A stretch of DNA of 64,000 bases, from assembly GCF_000407445.1 (NCBI RefSeq), contig NZ_ASWB01000002.1, forward strand, positions 186,001 to 250,000, in the 5' to 3' direction. This document shows, one piece after another, positions 28,529 to 37,738 of this stretch. The translations under genes were made by a program, and so were the position numbers. Positions within the stretch are counted from its first letter, which is position 1. Every line of letters starts with the position of its first letter. The notes below the pieces were generated by a model. It worked only from the letters and a program-made list of their open reading frames with translations. It made no database searches and was not told the origin of the DNA. This DNA comes from Enterococcus moraviensis ATCC BAA-383. GTDB taxonomy: Bacteria > Bacillota > Bacilli > Lactobacillales > Enterococcaceae.

Positions 28529-30022
28529 ATGGAACGTTTGTTATCACCTGCTATGCATCGAAGAGTGTTGTTGTTGAACCTATTGAATGAGCCAAATGGT
28601 TGGATCACGTCAGAAGAATTAGCTGATAAAATCAATTGCTCAAAAAAAACGTTGATGTTGGATTGCCAATACATAGAAGATCGATGGTCAGACTATCTAA
28701 TGATAGAGACCTCAAGAAAATATGGCATCCGACTTACCGTATCTCCTTATCAGTCACTTCATGAGATATACGTTGAAGTCATTAAGGAATCTAATGCTTT
28801 TTCTTTATTAGAATCTATTTTTTTTGAACCAAATGAAACCGCTACGTTTTGGGAGAAAAAATATTTTTTAAGCAGTTCAAGCCTTTATAGGTTGTCTAAT
28901 TTGATTTTATCTGCACTAAAAGATCGGAAAATCGAAATGAGTCGTTCTCCCTATTTTGTTTATGGAAAAGACGAACGAAAAGTTCGTTACTTTTTTTCCT
29001 CTTATTTTATGGAGGTTTATGGTGTGAGAGAGTGGCCTTTTCCTTTAGAGCGAGAAAGTGTTTTCTCACTAACCAATAAGATCAATGAGAAGTTTGAATT
29101 AAAGTTAAATGATAGCCAAATCGTTCATTTAGCAAACTCGATTGCCGTTACAATCATTAGAGAAAAACAAGGATTTTTGATCAATAAAAAACGAGATCCA
29201 ATCCATAACTTCGTTAAAAAATCGATCGACATGAAAAATTACCAAGAAGATGTTGAAAAAATCATTGAACCGTTGAATATTGAACTGCCTAAAAATTGGT
29301 ATGAGGATTTTTGCTATTCAATATTTTGGTGGGATTTTGGTTGGGATAATAAGCAAGAGAAAGAAAATGTGATGATTCAAGCAGATCATTTAGTTACGAC
29401 TATTAAAGAGGCATTAACGATTTCAATTTCGGATCAAAGTCGTGAAAGTATTGTTCGGCTGATCGAACATATCTATGCAAAACATAAAATGTTTCCGTAT
29501 AAAAAATACATGGTTTATGATCGATTCTTATATTCTAGTAAAACGATCCAACAAAACTTTGTAGTGTTTAGTGCGGTTGTTGAAAAAGCACTTGCTGATT
29601 TGGAAGCCAAAACAAAATTTCCTTGGAAAAGTATGTACCTTAGTGAAATCCTACATGAAATGGCGATTCGATGGGAACATCTTACTGAGCAATCAGATGA
29701 ACTACGCTATCAGGTATCTATTTTAGTGTTGAGTGATCTGGGAAAAGAGCATGCTAAATTATTACAGTCCATTTTATACGAAAATTTTAGAGAAAAAATT
29801 TCGATGACTATTCAAGAATATCATTATTATGAGAAAATAAAAGAATCCATCGAACAACCTTACGATCTGTATGTTTCAAATTATGCAATTGATGATTTAG
29901 AACAAGAGGTCAATATTATAGTAGAAGATATTCCATCATTTAAAAATATTACTGATTTAGGGAGTTTCATTAATAAAAAGAGGTTGGTTTTACCAGAAGA
30001 GGTTCGTTATCTCAACTCGTGA
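28529..30022 (+). CDS. Mga-type helix-turn-helix transcriptional regulator
   Basis: A 497-residue relative of the regulator at 8923-10395: an N-terminal winged helix ('WITSEELADKINCSKKTLML', about residues 25-44), a second helix-turn-helix region, a helical middle, and a C-terminal part resembling EIIB. 'MHRRVLLLNLLNEPNGW' is typical of the group. I chose ATG 28529 with AGAGGAGAG before it; an upstream TTG at 28490 lacks a ribosome site. It is divergent from the sortase-like gene and precedes an unrelated YiaA-like gene. Targets unknown; surface-protein genes are the common targets of the family. Confidence 0.78.
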   Translation: MERLLSPAMHRRVLLLNLLNEPNGWITSEELADKINCSKKTLMLDCQYIEDRWSDYLMIETSRKYGIRLTVSPYQSLHEIYVEVIKESNAFSLLESIFFEPNETATFWEKKYFLSSSSLYRLSNLILSALKDRKIEMSRSPYFVYGKDERKVRYFFSSYFMEVYGVREWPFPLERESVFSLTNKINEKFELKLNDSQIVHLANSIAVTIIREKQGFLINKKRDPIHNFVKKSIDMKNYQEDVEKIIEPLNIELPKNWYEDFCYSIFWWDFGWDNKQEKENVMIQADHLVTTIKEALTISISDQSRESIVRLIEHIYAKHKMFPYKKYMVYDRFLYSSKTIQQNFVVFSAVVEKALADLEAKTKFPWKSMYLSEILHEMAIRWEHLTEQSDELRYQVSILVLSDLGKEHAKLLQSILYENFREKISMTIQEYHYYEKIKESIEQPYDLYVSNYAIDDLEQEVNIIVEDIPSFKNITDLGSFINKKRLVLPEEVRYLNS

Positions 30023-30137
30023 GCAGTTACAGCAAAATACATTTAAAGTGAAAAATGGATATCCAAATAATGTATGTCATTTCATTTATTTTAATGATAT
30101 ACTAATAAAGTAACAATTTTCTTTAAAGGAGAGTACT

Positions 30138-30416
30138 ATGAAAAAAAAAGCGTATAGAAATACACCAGCTTTCGTATTTTTAAGTTGGGGATCATTTGCC
30201 TTTTTCGTGGCATTGATGTTGATTGGGTTGTACACATTAAAAGAGCCATTAATGGTTAAAGGTTATTATTTAATGGGTTCCGTTGGATTGATTTCGTCAT
30301 CTTTTACATTGTCAAAAGTAATCAGAGACAATCAAGAAGATGAAGAACGATACAATCAAATGTTCCGTGCAAACGACGGATTAGTAAAAACAGAAGATAC
30401 TGAGACACACCTTTAA
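30138..30416 (+). CDS. YiaA/YiaB-type two-helix membrane protein
   Basis: A 92-residue protein with two membrane helices (about 13-34 and 45-62): 'NTPAFVFLSWGSFAFFVALM' and 'GYYLMGSVGLISSSFTLSKV' fit the YiaAB two-helix domain. The C-terminal tail is charged and cytoplasmic. Function unknown. AAAGGAGAG precedes the ATG; a wobble-rich hairpin with seven Ts follows. Confidence 0.82.
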   Translation: MKKKAYRNTPAFVFLSWGSFAFFVALMLIGLYTLKEPLMVKGYYLMGSVGLISSSFTLSKVIRDNQEDEERYNQMFRANDGLVKTEDTETHL

Positions 30417-30432
30417 TAAACGAATAGAAGAA

Positions 30433-30464
30433 AGTTCTGACGATAGTTGGGGCTTTTTTTATTA
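30433..30464 (+). terminator. Weak terminator after the YiaA-like gene
   Basis: AGTTCTGAC and GTTGGGGCT pair with several G-T wobbles, followed by TTTTTTT. Confidence 0.5.
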
Positions 30465-30513
30465 TTTTTAAATGAGTTTAGCTTTTTTTAATGCCTTATC
30501 CATAAAAATCACG

Positions 30514-30519
30514 TATAAT
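30514..30519 (+). promoter_or_regulatory. -10 element of the dnaX promoter
   Basis: TATAAT, 35 bases before the dnaX ATG; no clear -35 is seen. Confidence 0.45.
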
Positions 30520-30553
30520 AGACCATAGTGAAATTTCGAGGGAGGGGTAAATT

Positions 30554-32308
30554 ATGGCGTATCAAGCTTTGTATCGCGTCTGGCGTTCACAGCGTTTTGA
30601 GGATGTTGTCGGACAAAAAGCAATTACACAGACATTAAAAAATGCAATCATCCAAAAGAAAACCTCGCATGCCTATTTGTTTACCGGCCCAAGAGGAACA
30701 GGGAAAACAAGTGCGGCAAAAATTTTTGCTAAAGCAATCAACTGTAAACATAGTGTCGATGGAGAACCGTGTAATGAATGTGAAACCTGTGTTGCAATCA
30801 CTGAAGGCCGTTTGAATGATGTGATTGAAATCGATGCAGCTAGTAATAATGGTGTGGAAGAAATTCGAGACATTCGGGATAAAGCCAAATATGCACCCAC
30901 ACAAGCTGAATTTAAAGTCTATATCATTGATGAAGTACATATGTTATCGACAGGGGCATTCAATGCGTTATTAAAAACGTTAGAAGAACCACCACAAAAT
31001 GTTATTTTTATCTTGGCGACAACTGAACCGCATAAGATTCCATTGACGATTATTTCAAGAACACAGCGCTTTGATTTTAAGCGAATCAGTACACAAGATA
31101 TTGTTGATCATTTGGGCTATATTTTAAAACAGATTAATGTCGAGTTTGAAGAGCAGGCGTTATATGTGATCGGTAGAGCGGCAGAAGGTGGAATGCGAGA
31201 TGCTTTAAGTATTCTAGATCAAACAATTTCGTTTAGCGATGAAAAAGTAACGTTGACAGATGCGATGCAAGTAACAGGTAGCTTAACGTATGAAATGATG
31301 GATCAGTATATTTCTAACTGTGTAACAGGGGATGTTGAGCAGGCATTAGAAGCCTTGGAGAATATCCTTAGTTCTGGTAAAGAAGCAAGAAGATTCCTAG
31401 AAGACCTGTTATTATATTGCCGAGACCTGTTAATGTTTCAGCAAGCACCGAATCTATTAACAGAAAAAGTCGGCAATCTAACCGAGAACTTCAAAGCGCT
31501 CGCTGGAAAAACGGCAGCAGAAAAAATTTACCAGATGATTCAGATTTTAAGTGATACTCAAAATGATATTCGATTTACGAATAATGCGAATATTTATCTT
31601 GAAGTTGCAACAGTCAAGTTGGCAAAATCTGTTAAGCAACCCGTTGTGAATTCCAGTGAGTCACAAGCAGTCCCAACTGAAGAAATTGCTACATTACAAC
31701 AACAAATCGAGCAACTAAAAAAAGAATTAACAGAGTTGAAAAAAAATGGTGTTGTCGCTAAAGAAGCTGAGCCAGTTAAGGCAACACGAGCAACAAGTAG
31801 CAAAAATACATTACGAATTCCCACTGAACTAGTATATAAGGTCTTAAACGAAGCGACTAAAGACCATTTACTGAATGTGAAAAATGTTTGGGATGACCTG
31901 TTACAAATGATGTCAGTAACACAACGAGCGATGCTAAAAGCGAGTGAACCTGTTGCTGCAGGGCCAAACGGTTTAGTTATTGCATTTGAGTATGAAATTG
32001 TTTGTGGTAGAGCGATGGAAGACGAAGAAATGCAGCTGGCAGTTCATAACAATTTAAGCCGCTTAGTGAACAATTATTCACCAGACATGATTTGTATCAC
32101 AAAAGAAAGCTGGCCGAAACTGCGTCAGTCATTTATCAGCCAAAATAAAGATACCCCAAGTGATCAAAGCAATGAAACACAAGGTGCGACTAGTGACACG
32201 AACCACCTATTAGCCAACGAAGAACCGGCAGAAGAAGTCAATAATCAAGTAGTAGACGAAGCGATTGCTATGTTTGGCGAAGCGCTTGTTGAAGTAATAA
32301 ACGATTAA
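30554..32308 (+). CDS. dnaX: DNA polymerase III subunit gamma/tau
   Basis: A 584-residue clamp-loader ATPase. Walker A 'GPRGTGKTSAAKIF' (about 45-58), the four-Cys zinc module ('CKHSVDGEPCNECETC'), Walker B 'VYIIDEVHML' and sensor 'SRTQRFDF' are all present. Domain III is followed by a coiled-coil-like 'LQQQIEQLKKELTEL' (about 380-395) and the tau-type C-terminus that contacts DnaE/PolC. No slippery A-run frameshift is evident. AGGGAGGGG precedes the ATG. ybaB follows after 15 bases and is in the same unit. Confidence 0.97.
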   Translation: MAYQALYRVWRSQRFEDVVGQKAITQTLKNAIIQKKTSHAYLFTGPRGTGKTSAAKIFAKAINCKHSVDGEPCNECETCVAITEGRLNDVIEIDAASNNGVEEIRDIRDKAKYAPTQAEFKVYIIDEVHMLSTGAFNALLKTLEEPPQNVIFILATTEPHKIPLTIISRTQRFDFKRISTQDIVDHLGYILKQINVEFEEQALYVIGRAAEGGMRDALSILDQTISFSDEKVTLTDAMQVTGSLTYEMMDQYISNCVTGDVEQALEALENILSSGKEARRFLEDLLLYCRDLLMFQQAPNLLTEKVGNLTENFKALAGKTAAEKIYQMIQILSDTQNDIRFTNNANIYLEVATVKLAKSVKQPVVNSSESQAVPTEEIATLQQQIEQLKKELTELKKNGVVAKEAEPVKATRATSSKNTLRIPTELVYKVLNEATKDHLLNVKNVWDDLLQMMSVTQRAMLKASEPVAAGPNGLVIAFEYEIVCGRAMEDEEMQLAVHNNLSRLVNNYSPDMICITKESWPKLRQSFISQNKDTPSDQSNETQGATSDTNHLLANEEPAEEVNNQVVDEAIAMFGEALVEVIND

Positions 32309-32323
32309 GAGGAGAAGATAGTT

Positions 32324-32638
32324 ATGATGCGAGGCATGGGAAATATGCAAGGAATGATGAAACAAGTCCAAAAAATGCAAAAAGATATGGAAAAGGCACA
32401 AGCTGAATTAAACGTACGTGAATTTGTTGGTGAGTCAACCAATCAATTCGTTACGGCAACTTTTACTGGCGATCGTAAAATGAAAGACATTTCGATCAAA
32501 GAAGACATCGTAGATCCAGAAGATGTTGAAATGTTGCAAGATCTTGTCATCATGGCAGTAAATGATGCACTGACAAAAGTAGAAAAAGAAACAGAAGCAA
32601 CTATGGGCAAATATGCTAAAGGAATGCCAGGATTTTAA
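32324..32638 (+). CDS. YbaB/EbfC family nucleoid-associated protein
   Basis: A 104-residue DNA-binding protein. The N-terminus is Met/Gln/Lys-rich and helical ('[20 protein letters not shown]'), followed by the beta hairpin and '[19 protein letters not shown]' of the YbaB fold. It forms a dimer that binds DNA and shapes the nucleoid. Next to dnaX and near recR, the classic neighbourhood; here recR is separated by a surface-protein gene on the opposite strand. Confidence 0.95.
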   Translation: MMRGMGNMQGMMKQVQKMQKDMEKAQAELNVREFVGESTNQFVTATFTGDRKMKDISIKEDIVDPEDVEMLQDLVIMAVNDALTKVEKETEATMGKYAKGMPGF

Positions 32639-32656
32639 TCAAGAATAAGCTTAAAG

Positions 32657-32708
32657 AAAAAGAGCCAAAGGATAAATGAATAAACATTTATTCTTTGGCT
32701 CTTTTCTT
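32657..32708 (+). terminator. Terminator after ybaB
   Basis: AAAAAGAGCCAAAG.ATAAATG pairs with CATTTAT.CTTTGGCTCTTTT. The 150 bases beyond it hold no gene. Confidence 0.85.
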
Positions 32709-32850
32709 CATTCTATATTCAGCAAACAGAGGGAAATCCTCTGTAGATTTAATGATTATTTTACTAGTGACAACTATGCGATAGGGCAAGAGTTAATGGA
32801 ATATCAACATAGTTATCAGGCAAATAAATCAAAAAAAGTTAGCTGGTTAT

Positions 32851-33966
32851 TTATCTAATTGTTTTTTTTCTAAAGATGTAAGCTCCTGCAATCAAGATTA
32901 CGCCAGCTGAAGCAATCGTCATACCATTGTTTACTTCACCTGTTACAGGTAATTGTTTTGCTTTTGTTTGAGCTGAGGTAATCGATTTTTGATTTTTAGT
33001 AGAAACAGGATTTGCTACTGGTGAAAAAACATTATTAGCTGGTGCTTTAGGATTTTTGTCTTTTTCAATTGGTGTAACCTGATTTAATGGGTTTTCACTT
33101 TCTGAAAGAATCGTTAAAGTAATTGTTTTTTCAGCAACAACATTTGTAGCCATACGTGTTAATTGACTGATATAATATCTAATTTTGTATGTTCCAACTT
33201 CAATTAGCGTGTTGCCGGTAGCTGTAACTTTAATAGGCGATTCAAGGATTTCAAACCCTACTTCATAGCCATCTGCATTGTGAAACGTTGCCCAACTTAA
33301 AATCATTTCTTCTGTTAATGTTTGACCTACGTACATTGTTTGGTCGGTAATTTCAATCGTTGGTTTAGCTTCATCCGTTGAACTAGGTGTAGTTGAACTA
33401 AGATCTGTAGAGGTAGACACAGCAGCATCAGAATCAGTCGAACTAGGAACGGTCGAACTAGAGTCAGTCGAGCTAGGTATAGTAGAACTAGAATCAGTAG
33501 AACTAGGTGCAGTAGAACTAGAATCGGTCGAGCTAGGTATTGTGGAACTAGAATCAGTAGATTCAGGCATAGTAGAACTAGAATCAGTCGTGCTAGGCTC
33601 TGGTTCAGAAGAACTAGGTTCAGTTGGAGGATTAACTAATGTTCCTAATTTAGCTTTCAATGTTTCAAGAAGAGAAGCAAAATCATCTTTAAGATTATTG
33701 TCTAAAGCATTTTGAGCATCAGCTATTGTAAGTCTTATGCTTGCAATGTCAGCTTCAGAGTATGTTGTATCAGGCGTTGATATAGTTGAATTTGCTTGTT
33801 TGATTAAATCTTGTAATTGAGCACGTAGTAAACTATCATCTTCGCTGTCATCAACTGTTGTTTCCCCTATTTCTTCAGCATGAACAACAGCATTGACTGC
33901 TGGTGTTGAAAAGATAGCAGAACTGAACAGTAATGATATTGTTAATATTTTTAAACCCTTTTTCAT
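32851..33966 (-). CDS. LPxTG-anchored surface protein with Ser/Thr-Asp repeats
   Basis: A 371-residue wall protein. The signal peptide runs to about residue 30 (...AVVHAEE). A helical region (40-112) leads to a low-complexity stalk (about 118-200) of repeated 'SSTDSSST' units, likely glycosylated or extended. An Ig-like domain follows (about 205-285, 'TIEITDQTMYVGQTLTEEM'). The C-terminus has the sorting signal 'LPVTGE', a membrane helix and 'RKKTIR'. It is sorted by a housekeeping sortase. Upstream of its start is AAAGGGGAG. It separates ybaB from recR, which are neighbours in many Firmicutes, so it looks inserted. Confidence 0.9.
   Translation of the reverse strand: MKKGLKILTISLLFSSAIFSTPAVNAVVHAEEIGETTVDDSEDDSLLRAQLQDLIKQANSTISTPDTTYSEADIASIRLTIADAQNALDNNLKDDFASLLETLKAKLGTLVNPPTEPSSSEPEPSTTDSSSTMPESTDSSSTIPSSTDSSSTAPSSTDSSSTIPSSTDSSSTVPSSTDSDAAVSTSTDLSSTTPSSTDEAKPTIEITDQTMYVGQTLTEEMILSWATFHNADGYEVGFEILESPIKVTATGNTLIEVGTYKIRYYISQLTRMATNVVAEKTITLTILSESENPLNQVTPIEKDKNPKAPANNVFSPVANPVSTKNQKSITSAQTKAKQLPVTGEVNNGMTIASAGVILIAGAYIFRKKTIR
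33395..33615 (-). repeat. Tandem Ser/Thr/Asp-coding repeat
   Basis: About eight degenerate 24-base copies based on ACTAGAATCAGTAGAACTAG, each coding for a variant of PSSTDSSS on the minus strand. Copies differ in the third codon position and in one variable residue (I, A or V). Confidence 0.8.
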
Positions 33967-34316
33967 AAAAACTCCCCTTTTGTATTTCCATCTTTTTATT
34001 TTCTCACCCGCTATTTAATATATAACACTTGTAATAAATGTCAAGATTTATTTAGTAAAAGAGTAAAATGTTAGAGTAAATTATAGATTTATTAACCCTT
34101 TTAAATTAGACGTTTTTGACAAAATACGTATCTTATTAGTCATCAATTTAAGTATTTTTTCTGATTTTTAACATAACAAAGAGAAAGTAGAATGGCTGTA
34201 AAGCTTTTACTCTGTAAAAACATGCATAAAAAATGGTATAATATATGTTAGCTCTACAATGAATACATAATTTACAACCAATCGTCCATCGTTTGTGTTT
34301 GAAAGGATTTGTTGAA
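33967..34316. other. Divergent promoter region (surface protein / recR)
   Basis: 350 AT-rich bases with no reading frame of note. The plus strand has an extended -10 for recR (TGGTATAAT, 34234-34242). The minus strand would carry the promoter of the LPxTG gene. I see no riboswitch or strong hairpin. Confidence 0.5.
34234..34242 (+). promoter_or_regulatory. Extended -10 promoter of recR
   Basis: TGGTATAAT, a perfect TGnTATAAT element about 75 bases before the recR start. Confidence 0.6.
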
Positions 34317-34913
34317 ATGCATTACCCAGAACCTATCGCAAAATTAGTTGAAAGTTACATGAAACTACCTGGTATCGGTCAAAAAACGGCCGTTCGTTTA
34401 GCCTTTTATACATTAGATATGAAAGAAGAAGATGTGAATGCTTTTGCGAAATCTTTGATCAGTGTGAAACGTGATTTACATTTTTGTAGTATTTGCGGAA
34501 ATATTACAGAAGAAGATCCTTGTGAAATTTGTCAAGATAAAACAAGAGACCGCAGTATCATTTTAGTCGTAGAAGAGTCAAAAGATGTGATGGCTATGGA
34601 AAAAATGCGTGAATACCATGGCTTGTATCATGTTTTGCATGGGGTATTATCTCCAATGGAAGGGACTGGACCAGAAGATATTAATATTGCATCGTTGATC
34701 CAACGATTACATGACGATGAGGTCAAAGAAGTCATTATCGCGACAAATGCTACGACTGAAGGAGAAGCTACTGCAATGTATCTTTCTCGTTTGATCAAAC
34801 CAGCTGGAATCATCGTTACACGATTAGCACATGGTTTATCTGTCGGCAGTGATATCGAGTATGCGGATGAAGTAACTTTATTAAAAGCCGTAGAAGGACG
34901 TCGCGAACTTTAA
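34317..34913 (+). CDS. recR: Recombination mediator protein RecR
   Basis: A 198-residue protein, the standard length. It has the helix-hairpin-helix '[18 protein letters not shown]', a four-Cys zinc finger ('[16 protein letters not shown]', about 57-72) and a Toprim domain starting '[16 protein letters not shown]'. With RecO and RecF it loads RecA on gapped DNA. I chose ATG 34317, preceded by GAAAGGA; a longer frame from 34293 lacks a ribosome site. Monocistronic, with a strong bidirectional terminator after it. Confidence 0.97.
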   Translation: MHYPEPIAKLVESYMKLPGIGQKTAVRLAFYTLDMKEEDVNAFAKSLISVKRDLHFCSICGNITEEDPCEICQDKTRDRSIILVVEESKDVMAMEKMREYHGLYHVLHGVLSPMEGTGPEDINIASLIQRLHDDEVKEVIIATNATTEGEATAMYLSRLIKPAGIIVTRLAHGLSVGSDIEYADEVTLLKAVEGRREL

Positions 34914-34919
34914 AAATAG

Positions 34920-34964
34920 AAAAAGGTTGGAATATAACTCGTAGAGTTATATTCCAACCTTTTT
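34920..34964. terminator. Bidirectional terminator recR / O-methyltransferase
   Basis: AAAAAGGTTGGAATATAACTC and its exact complement around a three-base loop. Confidence 0.92.
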
Positions 34965-34967
34965 GAT

Positions 34968-35651
34968 TTACTTTTCAACAATACTGATCGTGAATCCGTC
35001 ATAGCCTTTCACACCAACTGTTTCAATTGCTGTAGAAGTTAATTTTGCTGAAGTCGATAAATCATCTATAAAAGAGCGCACGCCAATCACTCTTCCATCA
35101 GTACTTTGTGCATCAAGAACCGCTCCATCACGAACAACATTATCTCCAATAATAATGGTTCCCGGCATTGAAAGCTGTAACGCGTAATGAAGATAAACTG
35201 AGTTATTTTCCTTATCTGCATCAATAAATATTAAATCAAAAGGTGAAACCTGCTCTTGAACCATTTGTTCTAAATGCGTAGAAGCAGGGCCAACTAAAAT
35301 CGTCGTTTTATCAGAAACGTTTGCTAGCATCAGATTTTCTATTGCAACGTCTGCATGTTTTTTATTGTATTCAAGAGAAATAACTTGTCCATCAGCATCC
35401 AGTGCCTTAGCAAACCAAACAGTACTGTAGCCACCGAGTGTGCCAATTTCTAGAATTCGTTTTGCACCTTTTATTTTTGCTAAAAGATACAGAAATTTCC
35501 CTTGTGAAGGTGAGACATCGTGAGGTGGTAAATGGTGTTTTTGGTTGTTGGAAAGAATTTGGTCAAAGATAGAATCCTTTTCTACTAATTTCTCAATAAA
35601 ATAATTATCAACCGCTGCAAATAAATTTTCCAAAAAATCACGTCCAATCAA
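34968..35651 (-). CDS. Class I SAM-dependent O-methyltransferase
   Basis: A 227-residue member of the caffeoyl-CoA/catechol O-methyltransferase-like family. 'RILEIGTLGGYSTVWFAKAL' is SAM motif I, 'FDLIFIDADKENNSVYLHYA' the metal-binding region, and 'GTIIIGDNVVRDG' a late conserved segment. Substrate unknown. The start is uncertain: TTG at 35651 has no ribosome site, and an alternative TTG lies at 35633. A TATAAT on the minus strand (35676-35671) would start RNA only about a dozen bases before 35651, suggesting a very short or absent leader. Confidence 0.85.
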   Translation of the reverse strand: MIGRDFLENLFAAVDNYFIEKLVEKDSIFDQILSNNQKHHLPPHDVSPSQGKFLYLLAKIKGAKRILEIGTLGGYSTVWFAKALDADGQVISLEYNKKHADVAIENLMLANVSDKTTILVGPASTHLEQMVQEQVSPFDLIFIDADKENNSVYLHYALQLSMPGTIIIGDNVVRDGAVLDAQSTDGRVIGVRSFIDDLSTSAKLTSTAIETVGVKGYDGFTISIVEK

Positions 35652-35823
35652 TATTGATTTGTTTAAATTAATTATACTGCGATTGTTAATGAATCGAAAG
35701 ACCTATGTATCTAGCTTTCTTATAATTATGTTTTTATAATTTTTTTATTATTAAAAATAAATACAGTTTAAATGTGTGGATATTGTATAATTTAGGAGAT
35801 AAAAAACAAATAGAGGTGAAGGA

Positions 35824-37566
35824 ATGCAAGAGAAAATGTATAAGCCAATTCAAGTATTCGTATTAAGTATCATGTTTATTGGTATTTTGATTAGCTCTAT
35901 GGTGTTAGTTGAAATGAAATCTGAAGCAAAAGAACTAAATGATGTGATTCAAAATGTGAAAGTCACCAATGAAAAAGGAGAAGATCAACCCTCATTTCAA
36001 TCATGGGATATCATCCAAGTTCATATGGATTGGAGTATTCCAAACGGAAGTGCTCAAAAAGGGGATACGACATTGATCGAATTGCCTGATGAACTAGATT
36101 TAGTGAATAGTTTGACCTTTGATGTATTGGACGAAAGTGGAGCAGTTGTGGCTACTGCAGTTGCAGATAAAGAGTCAAAAACAGTGTTGCTGACGTATAC
36201 GGATTATGTTGAAACACATTCAAATGTTAAAGGGACATTGCAGTTTTTCACTCGATTTGATACACAAGTCATTAATGAATATGGCGAAATCAAGTTGGTA
36301 TTTCCAATCAATAAAACAACCGAAGTATCTACAGAAGTCGAAGTTGAAAAAGCCACAGATGATCCAAATGAAGTAATCAATAAATGGTCATGGTTCTCAT
36401 CTGACTCTCGTACGCTTTATTGGGAAGTACGAGTAAATGCTAGCGGGCAAGAGTTTCCTAATGCTGTGGTCACAGACACTTTTCAAACGGATAACTACAC
36501 GTTAGTTCCCGGCTCGATCAAGGTGACTTCAGCAGAATTCCCAGATGGAGACAAAGGCATTTTTGATAATCCAATCAATAAAGTCGATATTACGAATCAA
36601 GTAGCCATTAACTATTTACCAAATGGTTTTACGGTCGATTTCGGGGATATGCCAAAAGGGATCGGCTATCTTATTTCTTATGACACGACGATCGATCATC
36701 AACCAAAAGACCAAGAAGTATTTTCAAATATTGCTACATTAGAAAGCAATCAGATCACAATCGATTCAAAAGAAGCGAAAACACAATACTCTGATGGGAA
36801 TGGTTCTGGAACAGGGGATATATTCTCTATTCAGATAATGAAAACATCAGAAGAGGGTACTGAATTAGCTGGCGCAGAATTCGATGTGTACAGAGATTCA
36901 ACAAACGAGCGAATTGGGCAAATTATCACAAATGATCAAGGATTAGGTGAAATAAATAATTTGCTACAAGAAAGCTACACTTTAATAGAAACCAAAGCAC
37001 CAACGGGATATGTTTTAGATGCTACTCCGATAAAAATAACAACCAATGAGTTTCAAAATAAAATTGCATTTAGGCAAGTTACCAATAAAGCTGAACAGAC
37101 ACTGGGCTCGATCCGATTGCTTAAACTGGATCAAGAATCAAAAGAAACATTAGCAGACGTTGTATTTGAACTTCAAGATGATTTAGGGAATGTTCTTCAA
37201 ACTGGACTCACAACAGATGAAGATGGCCAACTATTCATCCAAGGTTTGGCACCAAGAAAGTATCAATTTGTTGAAACTAAAGCATTACCAGGCTATCTAT
37301 TAAATGCAAAACCAATTCCATTTGAAATCAGACAAACTCAAACGGAACCATTAGAATTAATTGTTGAAAATCAAAAAGAAAAGACACCACAACCATTACA
37401 GGACAGTAGTAATGAACAACCGATAAAGAAAAAAGAGGACAGCCAGACTAAAAGTAAAATGCTCCCTAAGGCTGGAGAAAAATCTATGCATAACCTGATC
37501 GTGTTTGGAAGTTTGTGTCTAGTAACAGGTGTGATGATCATTCTAGCAAGAAAGAAAAGAATTTAA
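35824..37566 (+). CDS. Cell-wall surface protein with adhesion and SpaA/Cna_B domains, LPKAG signal
   Basis: A 580-residue protein: signal peptide to about residue 37, two adhesin-like domains of the collagen-binding/SdrG type (about 45-320; 'DTLQFFTRF'- and 'VVTDTFQTDNYTLVPGSI'-like features), two SpaA/Cna_B domains (about 333-425 and 427-520, each ending 'ETKAPTGYVLDATPI' or 'ETKALPGYLLNAKPI'), then a charged stalk and the C-terminal 'LPKAGE', hydrophobic helix and 'RKKRI'. The sorting motif has Ala in place of Thr. Cna_B domains often form isopeptide bonds. ATG 35824 is used; ATG 35836 is a possible alternative. Likely an adhesin. Confidence 0.85.
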   Translation: MQEKMYKPIQVFVLSIMFIGILISSMVLVEMKSEAKELNDVIQNVKVTNEKGEDQPSFQSWDIIQVHMDWSIPNGSAQKGDTTLIELPDELDLVNSLTFDVLDESGAVVATAVADKESKTVLLTYTDYVETHSNVKGTLQFFTRFDTQVINEYGEIKLVFPINKTTEVSTEVEVEKATDDPNEVINKWSWFSSDSRTLYWEVRVNASGQEFPNAVVTDTFQTDNYTLVPGSIKVTSAEFPDGDKGIFDNPINKVDITNQVAINYLPNGFTVDFGDMPKGIGYLISYDTTIDHQPKDQEVFSNIATLESNQITIDSKEAKTQYSDGNGSGTGDIFSIQIMKTSEEGTELAGAEFDVYRDSTNERIGQIITNDQGLGEINNLLQESYTLIETKAPTGYVLDATPIKITTNEFQNKIAFRQVTNKAEQTLGSIRLLKLDQESKETLADVVFELQDDLGNVLQTGLTTDEDGQLFIQGLAPRKYQFVETKALPGYLLNAKPIPFEIRQTQTEPLELIVENQKEKTPQPLQDSSNEQPIKKKEDSQTKSKMLPKAGEKSMHNLIVFGSLCLVTGVMIILARKKRI

Positions 37567-37583
37567 ATGATTTTAATAACCTA

Positions 37584-37640
37584 AAAGAATAAAACTGGTC
37601 TGAAGTCAATGAGACTTTTTAGGCCGGTTTTATTCTTTTA
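37584..37640 (+). terminator. Terminator after the surface-protein gene
   Basis: AAAGAATAAAACTGGTCT.AAGTC pairs with GACTT..AGGCCGGTTTTATTCTTT. Confidence 0.8.
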
Positions 37641-37670
37641 TCAGGAAAATTTTAATAATAAGGAATTCAA

Positions 37671-37700
37671 TTAGACTGATTGTGGCAGATAAAGTATAAT
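37671..37700 (+). promoter_or_regulatory. tmk operon promoter
   Basis: TTAGAC (37671-37676), 18-base spacer, TATAAT (37695-37700). Confidence 0.6.
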
Positions 37701-37738
37701 AGATAAAAGGAATCAAAGTAAGTAAGGGGATTAGTGAA

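Noticed and set aside
30417-30553. Signal recognition particle RNA upstream of dnaX
   Set aside because: Some Firmicutes have it there, but the gap is 137 bases and lacks the conserved tip of that RNA.
30554-32308. Programmed frameshift in dnaX giving gamma
   Set aside because: No run of As with a following stem was found at a suitable place.
32676-32858. 60-codon reading frame after ybaB
   Set aside because: Its start lies inside the ybaB terminator hairpin, it lacks a ribosome site, and the protein resembles nothing I know.
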